A stretch of DNA of 5,010 nt from DAIUCA01 sp964613675 (GTDB taxonomy: Bacteria > Pseudomonadota > Gammaproteobacteria > Competibacterales > Competibacteraceae). The notes beneath the pieces were generated by a model that saw nothing but the letters and a program-made list of their open reading frames with translations, had not been told where the DNA came from and did no database searches. This document shows, one piece after another, positions 1-4,962 of the stretch. The stretch is from contig CAZTIH010000162.1 of NCBI GenBank assembly GCA_964613675.1, forward strand, positions 1 through 5,010, given 5' to 3'. Position 1 is the first letter of the stretch; every line of letters starts with the position of its first letter. Made by a program: the position numbers and the translations under genes.

Positions 1-80
1 CCGAACGGTTTTGGCAAAGTCCGCAAGGACAGCTTAAACCTCGCCGGAATCCCCGGACTGACGGGCGGGGAGGATGTCAA
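1..80 (+). mobile_element. Right end of an IS200/IS605-family (TnpB-type) element, partial
   Basis: The stretch ends in a GC-rich hairpin (51-55 paired with 66-70) followed by an AGGATG-TCAA tail that stops at 80. Right ends of IS200/IS605 and IS1341-type elements typically look like this: an imperfect hairpin just inside the end and a TCAA-type cleavage site. In such elements the tnpB stop lies shortly before this hairpin. A frame open from position 2 to a TAA at 35-37 could be the last codons of tnpB, but only 11 residues are visible and I do not recognise them. The frame starting at 1 stays open to 258, well into the next gene, and is less likely. The left end and the bulk of the element lie outside the window. 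The assignment rests on the end structure alone, recalled from family knowledge and not searched. Confidence 0.55.
51..80 (+). repeat. Hairpin plus TCAA module, copy 1
   Basis: A 5-bp stem CCCCG/CGGGG (6 bp if T50-A71 is added) encloses a 10-nt loop and is followed by AGGATGTCAA. It matches the module at 3146-3175 at 22 of 30 positions with no gaps. The third stem pair changes from C-G here to T-A there, so pairing is conserved while sequence is not. There is no T-run directly after the stem, which argues against a simple intrinsic terminator. Confidence 0.65.
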
Positions 81-119
81 CAGCACGATTTTTAATAACG
101 AAATTGGCTACGCGCCATC

Positions 120-126
120 GGGGGAG
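120..126 (+). promoter_or_regulatory. Ribosome binding site deciding the start at 131
   Basis: GGGGGAG lies 4 nt before ATG 131. The in-frame upstream ATG at 74 has its GGGGAGG directly abutting it and would place 19 extra residues before an otherwise clean signal peptide. The site therefore favours 131. Confidence 0.6.
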
Positions 127-130
127 TGCA

Positions 131-880
131 ATGAAAGGCTTTATCGGATTATTTCTCGCGGTCGTCGCACCGTATGTAGCGGCAGAATTGCCCACGGATC
201 CACTGAATTCCGCCCAGTGGCCCGCCATGTATCGGGGTTTTCTCCAGGGAACTGGTGAGGTGGTATTTGACGAACGGGTCAAAGTTCATCTGCCCGTCGA
301 GGCCGAAGATCCCATGAAAGTCCCGGTGACCGTCCAATTTGACGGCCTTGAATCGCCTCAATCCCTCATCGTGCTCATCGACTTCAATCCCATTCCACGA
401 GCGTTGCACTACGAATTTACCGCCCACATGCGGCCTTTCTTGGGGTTTAGTGTTCGATTGCAACAATCAACCCCGATCAGAGTGGCCGTAAAGGACGGCT
501 TGGGGACTTGGCGGGTGAATGGCGCTTGGGTACGGGCGGCGGGTGGCGGCTGTACTTTGCCCTCGGCGGGGCGTTCGCTTTTCGACCCAGACACTTTGCT
601 CGATCTGCGGGCCCGTCATTGGCCCCTCGACGGTGACGGTGCGCGGTTGCGATTTCGGCTCGTTCACCCCATGGATACGGGATTGGTGGGCAATACGCCA
701 GCGTATTTCGTCGAACAGATCGCCATCAAAAATGCCGCAGGTGACCTCATCGCCCAGCTCTCTCCCTTTGAACCCATTAGCGAAAACCCGTTGTTTACGG
801 TCGAAATGCAGCAGGCGGGCGGTTGGACTTTAGAAGGGCGCGATAACCACGGTATGAACTTTCGGGAAATCATCCGATGA
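131..880 (+). CDS. Quinoprotein dehydrogenase-associated SoxYZ-like carrier protein
   Basis: A 249-residue exported protein. Residues 1-18 form a signal peptide (a Lys, a hydrophobic core, then AA before E19). Residues about 30-145 are SoxY-like and end in GGGC-TLP, with Cys141 the only cysteine in the protein. Residues about 170-249 are SoxZ-like: HPMDTGL (179-185), FVEQIAIKN, SPFEPISENP and a closing DNHGMNFRE segment. In true SoxYZ the two halves are separate periplasmic proteins, and a cysteine in the C-terminal GGCGG arm of SoxY carries sulfur intermediates. In the fused family found near PQQ dehydrogenases the carrier cysteine sits mid-protein, as here; its cargo is unknown to me. The start at 131 is chosen for its RBS and signal peptide. 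The gene opens the operon 50 bp after the presumed IS end and overlaps the next gene by 4 nt (ATGA). Confidence in the family is high; the physiological role is inferred. Confidence 0.87.
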   Translation: MKGFIGLFLAVVAPYVAAELPTDPLNSAQWPAMYRGFLQGTGEVVFDERVKVHLPVEAEDPMKVPVTVQFDGLESPQSLIVLIDFNPIPRALHYEFTAHMRPFLGFSVRLQQSTPIRVAVKDGLGTWRVNGAWVRAAGGGCTLPSAGRSLFDPDTLLDLRARHWPLDGDGARLRFRLVHPMDTGLVGNTPAYFVEQIAIKNAAGDLIAQLSPFEPISENPLFTVEMQQAGGWTLEGRDNHGMNFREIIR

Positions 881-1803
881 ACGGATGGGGGTTGACGCTA
901 GTTCTGTGGGGGTACAGCGGCGCGTTATGGGCGTTTGATTACGCGCTCACGGCGGTGGAGATCGGCGACAAAAGTTACGGCGTTTTCGGTCATTTAGAAC
1001 ATTTTTCCAGCGAAAATGGCGGCTTTATTGCGAATAATGCGTTTATTCACACGACTGAGGGCGTCGTCGTCATCGACACCGGGCCGAGTAAGCAGTTTGG
1101 CGAACAGTTACGCGCCCTCATCGCCCAAACAACCCATGATGCCCCCATTTGTTGTGTCTATCTGACCCATCACCATCCCGACCACGCCTTTGGATCACAA
1201 GCCTTTAGCGATGTCCCGATTTACGCGCTCCCCACGACGATTGACCAGGCGCGGGCTGAGTTTTCGGCCTTCAACGACAATATGTATCGTTTAGTCGGGG
1301 AGGCGATGCGGGGGACTGCGCCAGTAATCCCTACCGCCTCAGTTGAAGTGGGCATTAAAGCCTTTGGGGCACATCCCCTGATGTTCATCCCGTTAACGGG
1401 CCACACCCAAGGCGATCTCGCGATTTACGATACCCACACCGCGATTTTGTATGTGGGGAATGTTTTTAATGGACGCGCCATCGCTACACCACAAGCCGAT
1501 CTACGCGCCTGGATCAGTGGCTTAATGCAGCTAACTACCTTGCCTCTGACCTCCATATTCCCCGCCGCAGGGCCTGTAGGGGACCTCCACTTGTTGGAAA
1601 CCAACATCGCTTATCTCACCTGGCTTGACGAATCGCTGACAACCGCTGCTTTCGAGGGCAAGGTTGTGACCGAGCTATTCGATGTACCTATCCCTGCTCC
1701 CTTCGATACCTGGCCCGTCGCACGAGATGAGTACCGTCGGTCGTTGTTGCACCTCTTTGAAGACTACGAACGACGGGCATTGGGGGTGAGTCGCCATGAT
1801 TAA
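877..1803 (+). CDS. Quinoprotein relay system-type metallo-beta-lactamase-fold hydrolase
   Basis: A 308-residue MBL-fold protein. Residues 1-19 form a likely signal peptide ending in ALWA, though without an early Lys/Arg, so export to the periplasm is probable but not certain. The fold's landmarks are visible: VVVIDTGPS (63-71), the HxHxDH motif in THHHPDH (His98, His100, Asp102, His103) and LTGHTQGD with His176. The usual bridging Asp (TGD) is replaced by Asn195 in YVGN, and the final GHG-type His is replaced by Ala231 in FPAAGPVG. One zinc site (His98, His100, His176) looks intact; the second looks crippled. The C-terminal region 280-308 is charged and helical. Proteins of this type occur beside SoxYZ-like carriers and PQQ dehydrogenases, and relatives such as SoxH accompany Sox clusters; the substrate is not known to me. 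The start overlaps the upstream stop as ATGA and has only a weak GGGA upstream, so translation is probably coupled. Confidence 0.85.
   Translation: MNGWGLTLVLWGYSGALWAFDYALTAVEIGDKSYGVFGHLEHFSSENGGFIANNAFIHTTEGVVVIDTGPSKQFGEQLRALIAQTTHDAPICCVYLTHHHPDHAFGSQAFSDVPIYALPTTIDQARAEFSAFNDNMYRLVGEAMRGTAPVIPTASVEVGIKAFGAHPLMFIPLTGHTQGDLAIYDTHTAILYVGNVFNGRAIATPQADLRAWISGLMQLTTLPLTSIFPAAGPVGDLHLLETNIAYLTWLDESLTTAAFEGKVVTELFDVPIPAPFDTWPVARDEYRRSLLHLFEDYERRALGVSRHD
1782..1790 (+). promoter_or_regulatory. Ribosome binding site inside the MBL gene for the gene at 1796
   Basis: GGGGGTGAG ends 5 nt before ATG 1796 and lies within the last codons of the upstream gene. It supports the start at 1796 and the 8-nt gene overlap. 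Confidence 0.55.
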
Positions 1804-2395
1804 CCACGGTTTGAGTGTGATCGGGACTGCTATCTTGGGCGGCTTAGGCGGGATTGTTCTAGCTGCCGAACCGCCCCAGATGCCGAATCTCTCGTTGGGA
1901 GAACTCAATTTCGAGGGGTACCGCGAGATCAGTGTCCACAGCCCTACGCCGTCAACCTCTCCTGTGGCGTGGACCGTCAACACCGAAGAAGCGCAACACC
2001 TCATCCAACAGGGCGTAACGCCGGTGGATGTGATGGCGGTACGGCGACGGCCGGCCAGCGAATACCTACCGGCGGCGTGGTTAGTTGCGCAAAGCCATGA
2101 AACCATCCCCAACAGTGTGTGGTTGCCCAACGTGGGGTACGCCGAAATTACGCCCGGTCTAGCGGACTACTTTGCGGTGCGGTTGGCTGAAATCACTCAA
2201 GGAAATCGGGTTCACGGGCTACTGTTTTACTGTATCGCGGACTGTTGGTTGTCGTGGAATGCGGCGAATCGCGCAGCAGAATTGGGGTACACGCGCTTGT
2301 ATTGGTATCCCGACGGGATTGATGGTTGGCGGGCTGCCGGACTCCCCCTAGAAGTTGGAACACCCATTCCTCTTGTCGATGATGCGCGTCCATGA
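1796..2395 (+). CDS. PQQ-dependent catabolism-associated CXXCW-type (rhodanese-like) protein
   Basis: A 199-residue exported protein. Residues 1-24 form a signal peptide with a long small-residue core (AILGGLGGIVLAA). Residues about 60-187 form a rhodanese-like domain: an early helix (TEEAQHLIQQG), a VDVMAVRRRP strand-loop where rhodaneses have their first Asp-Arg segment, then FYCIADCWLSWNAA with Cys146, Cys150 and Trp151, and YPDGIDGWRAAGLPLE near the end. The last two segments resemble the family named for a CXXCW motif that tracks with PQQ-dependent alcohol oxidation. Here the two cysteines are three residues apart. In rhodaneses the active cysteine opens the loop after the central strand, and Cys146 fits that place. 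A role in handling sulfur or redox groups in the periplasm is inferred. The gene overlaps its neighbours by 8 nt upstream and 4 nt downstream. Confidence 0.82.
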   Translation: MINHGLSVIGTAILGGLGGIVLAAEPPQMPNLSLGELNFEGYREISVHSPTPSTSPVAWTVNTEEAQHLIQQGVTPVDVMAVRRRPASEYLPAAWLVAQSHETIPNSVWLPNVGYAEITPGLADYFAVRLAEITQGNRVHGLLFYCIADCWLSWNAANRAAELGYTRLYWYPDGIDGWRAAGLPLEVGTPIPLVDDARP

Positions 2396-3132
2396 GGCGG
2401 TACGGGCGTCAAATTCAGTTACCCGAGATCGGCGAAATTGGGCAGCAACGGCTTGAAAATGCACGGGTTTTGCTTATCGGTTTAGGGGGATTAGGGTCGC
2501 CAATTAGTTTGTATTTGGCGGCGGCGGGCGTGGGGGAACTGGTGCTCGTCGATTTTGATACGGTCGAATTGAGCAATTTACACCGTCAAATTTTGTATCG
2601 CCCCGAACACGTGGGCCAATCCAAGGCCCGGGTCGCGGCACACACGCTCCAAACGATGAATCCAACCCTTCGCATTGAGCCGGTGGACGGGGTATTGGCG
2701 AGTGAGGCGCTGGAGGCGCAGGTGCAACGGGCTACCGTCGTCGTGGATGCCACCGACAATCTCACGACGCGCCTAGCCATTAATGCGGCTTGTGTACGCC
2801 AAAAGCGCCCACTGGTAATTGGGGCTGCTATTCGCTTTGAAGGCCAGTTGATGACCTATTTGCCCGATCAGGGGCCGTGTTACCGCTGTTTGTACCGCCA
2901 AGAGACCGAAATTGCGGAGACCTGTGCGCAGAGTGGGGTTATCGGACCGTTACTGGGGATTATTGGCAGCGTGCAGGCCCTGGAGGTGATCAAAATCATT
3001 GTGGGGTGTGGGCAACTGCTTACAGGACGGTTGTTGATGCTGGAGGCCAAGACCTTGGAGTGGCAAGAAATTCGGGTGCCGCGCTTTCCGCGCTGTCCTG
3101 TTTGCGGCACCCCGTCCCCTCCCTTGACCTAA
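2392..3132 (+). CDS. HesA/MoeB/ThiF-family E1-like adenylyltransferase
   Basis: A 246-residue cytoplasmic enzyme without signal peptide, near the usual MoeB/ThiF length. It opens with RYGRQIQLPEIG, the family's typical start. Visible sites are GLGGLG (30-35, nucleotide loop), VDFDTVELSNLHRQ (53-66, with the family's Asn-Arg contacts), DATDNLTTR (119-127, Asp122 for Mg-ATP), zinc pairs Cys163/Cys166 and Cys235/Cys238, and TCAQSGVIGPL with Cys178 at the place of the conserved ThiF/MoeB cysteine. Known members adenylate the C-terminal Gly-Gly of a small ubiquitin-like sulfur carrier (ThiS or MoaD) for thiamine or molybdopterin synthesis. All expected residues are present, so it should be active. 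No carrier gene is visible here, so MoeB, ThiF and a dedicated paralogue cannot be told apart. There is no C-terminal rhodanese domain, unlike MoeBR/MOCS3 types. The start overlaps the preceding stop as ATGA with little RBS, suggesting coupled translation. Confidence 0.88.
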   Translation: MRRYGRQIQLPEIGEIGQQRLENARVLLIGLGGLGSPISLYLAAAGVGELVLVDFDTVELSNLHRQILYRPEHVGQSKARVAAHTLQTMNPTLRIEPVDGVLASEALEAQVQRATVVVDATDNLTTRLAINAACVRQKRPLVIGAAIRFEGQLMTYLPDQGPCYRCLYRQETEIAETCAQSGVIGPLLGIIGSVQALEVIKIIVGCGQLLTGRLLMLEAKTLEWQEIRVPRFPRCPVCGTPSPPLT

Positions 3133-3145
3133 ATACGCTCCATCG

Positions 3146-3175
3146 CCTCGTTCTTCAGGGCGAGGAGGCTGTCAA
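3146..3175 (+). repeat. Hairpin plus TCAA module, copy 2 (solo IS200/IS605-type end)
   Basis: CCTCG (3146-3150) pairs with CGAGG (3161-3165) around a 10-nt loop and is followed by AGGCTGTCAA. It equals copy 1 (51-80) in length, stem size, loop size and tail, with a compensatory T-A for C-G pair. No transposase or tnpB lies beside it. It sits in the only real gap of the operon, 13 nt after the E1-like gene's stop and 24 nt before the binding-protein start. It could be a remnant or miniature derivative of an IS200/IS605 element, or a hairpin shaping the transcript between the two genes. Confidence 0.5.
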
Positions 3176-3186
3176 TTCAGAATTTT

Positions 3187-3193
3187 GAGGTGA
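3187..3193 (+). promoter_or_regulatory. Ribosome binding site for the substrate-binding protein
   Basis: GAGGTGA ends 6 nt before ATG 3200, a good match and spacing. It selects 3200 over the second ATG at 3206. Confidence 0.65.
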
Positions 3194-3199
3194 ACAACG

Positions 3200-4174
3200 A
3201 TGCAGATGTTAAGCGGGTTAACGCTGATGATTTGGGTGAATCTCCTAGCGATTCCCACGATTGCCTTCGGTGATCCTGTTCCTTTGCGCATTGGCGTCCT
3301 GGCGTTTGGGACGGTCAATTGGACCCTCAAAGCCCGTGAACACCTTTTCCCTCCCCCAACGACCTACGCCATTACACTTACGCCTTTCGCGGGCGGGGAC
3401 GCGGCGTTGATTGCATTGCAGGGGCGCGCGGTCGATTTAGTGGTGAATGATTGGTTATGGGTGGCGCGGCAACGGTCACAGGGCGGGCGTTGGCGTTTTT
3501 ATCCCTACTCTAAGGCGACCGGCACCCTATTGGTGCGCGACACCGACGTGACGGCCTTACCGCAATTGGTGGGCCAAACCCTGGGGGTTGCTGGGGGGCC
3601 ATTCGACAAGAGTTGGTTGTTTTTGCGAGCTTATGGGCTTTCACAAGGCATTGATTTGCAACGGGAAACGACTGTGCAATTTGTCTCCCCGCCGCTGCTC
3701 AACCAAATCGCATTACAGGGGCAAGTCCAAGCCACCCTTAATTTTTGGCATTTCAGTGCCCGACTGGAGGCTGCGGGGTTTAGGCCGTTGATTCGCATGA
3801 ACGAGGTGTTAAGCGGCTTGGGGATTGATGGCGATTTACCTTTAGTGGGGTGGGTATTTGACGAGACCTTTGCCCATCAAAACGCCCAAGGCCTCAATGA
3901 CTTTCTGCGCGACATGCAGCAGGCGAGCGTAGCGTTGCGAGAAGCGTCACCATTGTGGGACGAGGTGCGTTCCTTGATGCAGGCTGAGGATGACGCGACT
4001 TTTTTGGCGTTACAGGCGGGGTATCGTGCGGGCGTACTGCCGCAATTTGGGGAAGCAGAGCGGGGACGAGCGGAACAGGCCTTTACGTTGTTGCGTGAAC
4101 TCGGCGGTGAACGACTGTTGGGCACTGCGGCAAAGCATGGGTTGGATACGGCCCTCTTTTGGGAATTGGACTAA
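3200..4174 (+). CDS. ABC transporter substrate-binding protein, NitT/TauT-like
   Basis: A 324-residue periplasmic binding protein. Residues 1-24 form a hydrophobic export signal with likely cleavage after AFG, although no early Lys/Arg is present; no lipobox cysteine is seen. The mature start PLRIGVLAFGTVNW is the first beta strand and ligand loop of the SsuA/TauA/NMT1-like fold. Further marks are AVDLVVNDWLWVARQR (77-92), where this fold senses a ligand-dependent strand, YPYSKATGTLLV (101-112), GGPFDKSWLFLRAYG (132-146), as in the hinge of this class, and ATLNFWHFSARLEAAGF (178-194). The C-terminal third (225-324) is helical. The immediately following permease is of the matching class. The ligand cannot be read from the sequence; nitrate, sulfonate, thiamine-precursor and other small ligands are known for the superfamily, and the PQQ-associated context suggests an alcohol-oxidation-linked or cofactor-linked compound. 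The gene has its own strong RBS after the hairpin gap. Confidence 0.82.
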   Translation: MQMLSGLTLMIWVNLLAIPTIAFGDPVPLRIGVLAFGTVNWTLKAREHLFPPPTTYAITLTPFAGGDAALIALQGRAVDLVVNDWLWVARQRSQGGRWRFYPYSKATGTLLVRDTDVTALPQLVGQTLGVAGGPFDKSWLFLRAYGLSQGIDLQRETTVQFVSPPLLNQIALQGQVQATLNFWHFSARLEAAGFRPLIRMNEVLSGLGIDGDLPLVGWVFDETFAHQNAQGLNDFLRDMQQASVALREASPLWDEVRSLMQAEDDATFLALQAGYRAGVLPQFGEAERGRAEQAFTLLRELGGERLLGTAAKHGLDTALFWELD

Positions 4175-4180
4175 TCGCGT

Positions 4181-4915
4181 ATGGGGCATCGGGTTGCATC
4201 ACTGGGGCTGTGGTTTGGGGTGTGGTGGCTGATCGCAATGAGCTTGAATTCTCCCCTCCTCCCCGATCCGTACGCGGTGTTACTGCGTATCTTTCGCGAA
4301 TTTCAGAGCGGTGAATTGAGTCACCACGGCCTGATTACCTTGGGGCGTGTGGCGATGAGCTTTACGGTGGCGATGGGATTAGGGGTTTTGTTGGGAATGG
4401 TGCTGGGCGAATGGCGAGGGCTGGATCGCTATTTCGATACTTTGGTAATCGCGTCGTTAAATTTGCCGTTACTCGTGGTGGCGCTGCTGTGTTACTTGTG
4501 GATTGGTCTCAATGAGCTGGCGGCGATTGTTGCAGTTGCCATCAATAAATTGCCTGTCGTCATCGTGACGGTGCGCGAGGGGGCAAAGGCCGTGAATCGG
4601 GATTTACTGGAAGTGGGGCGAGCATTTCAACTCACTGGCTTCACGCGGTTTTGGCATTTTTATTTGCCTCAGCTTTACCCTTACATTTTCGCTGCGGCAC
4701 GAAACGGATTGGCGTTGATTTGGAAAATTGCTTTGGTGGTCGAGCTGTTGGGGCGCAGTGACGGCATTGGATTCCAGCTTCATCTGCAATTCCAACTTTT
4801 TGATGTGACGGGGGTTTTAGCGTACAGCCTCGCCTTTGCGACGGGGGTATTACTGTTTGACTTGTTGTGCTTACAACCGCTATCGAATCGATTGAACACT
4901 TATCGCGCCAAGTAG
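4181..4915 (+). CDS. ABC transporter permease, SsuC/TauC-like (BPD_transp_1)
   Basis: A 244-residue inner-membrane protein. Hydrophobic segments lie roughly at 7-21, 57-76, 87-109, 112-132, 166-191 and 209-231, consistent with six membrane spans. The EAA loop that contacts the ATPase is visible at about 144-166: EVGRAFQLTG then FTRFWHFYLPQLYP, with Gly153 and the Leu-Pro pair in their usual places. SLNSPLLPDPYAVL near the start matches the periplasmic lead of this class, which reads LPSP before the core. The start lies 6 nt after the binding-protein stop; a GGA 10 nt upstream is the only RBS-like element, so coupling is likely. The gene ends the plus-strand operon. No ATP-binding subunit follows: the next feature is a minus-strand tRNA. 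The ATPase must be encoded elsewhere, or be shared, if this importer works. Confidence 0.88.
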   Translation: MGHRVASLGLWFGVWWLIAMSLNSPLLPDPYAVLLRIFREFQSGELSHHGLITLGRVAMSFTVAMGLGVLLGMVLGEWRGLDRYFDTLVIASLNLPLLVVALLCYLWIGLNELAAIVAVAINKLPVVIVTVREGAKAVNRDLLEVGRAFQLTGFTRFWHFYLPQLYPYIFAAARNGLALIWKIALVVELLGRSDGIGFQLHLQFQLFDVTGVLAYSLAFATGVLLFDLLCLQPLSNRLNTYRAK

Positions 4916-4924
4916 TGCCCTAAA

Positions 4925-4954
4925 TAAGTTGAGCGACTTAGTGACTGCTGTCAC
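4925..4954. terminator. Tandem hairpins between converging transcripts, possible weak terminator
   Basis: TAAGT (4925-4929) pairs with ACTTA (4936-4940) around 6 nt. Directly abutting it, GTGAC (4941-4945) pairs with GTCAC (4950-4954) around TGCT. The site lies between the permease stop and the 3' end of the opposing tRNA, where termination for both is expected. The stems are only 5 bp and no clear T-run follows on the plus strand; on the minus strand a TTATTT follows. Function is therefore uncertain. Confidence 0.3.
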
Positions 4955-4962
4955 AAACTTCC

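Noticed and set aside
50..93. Intrinsic terminator made of the 50-71 hairpin and the TTTTT at 89-93
   Set aside because: The T-run lies 17 nt beyond the stem, too far for intrinsic termination, and the hairpin with its TCAA tail recurs at 3146-3175 without any T-run.
74..130. Upstream in-frame ATG at 74 as the start of the SoxYZ-like gene
   Set aside because: Its purine run touches the ATG with no spacing, it overlaps the presumed IS end, and it would put 19 odd residues ahead of a clean signal peptide that begins at 131 behind a spaced RBS.
81..130. Sigma-70 promoter around TAATAA in the spacer before the SoxYZ-like gene
   Set aside because: The spacer is AT-rich at 88-99, but no -35-like hexamer lies 16-18 nt upstream, so a promoter cannot be supported by sequence alone.
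1..258. Open frame from position 1 to a TGA at 256-258
   Set aside because: It would overlap the well-supported SoxYZ-like gene by 128 nt, and its second half is an arginine-rich shadow translation. Only the first part could belong to an element-encoded protein, and I cannot identify it.
3124..3152. Promoter with TTGACC at 3124-3129 as the -35 box
   Set aside because: At the expected distance the bases are CTCGTT, which is not a -10-like sequence, and the hexamer is coding sequence of the E1-like gene.
149..4795. Numerous minus-strand and off-frame open frames of 60-151 codons across the cluster
   Set aside because: All lie within genes with clear family motifs, lack their own ribosome sites and show no recognisable domains.
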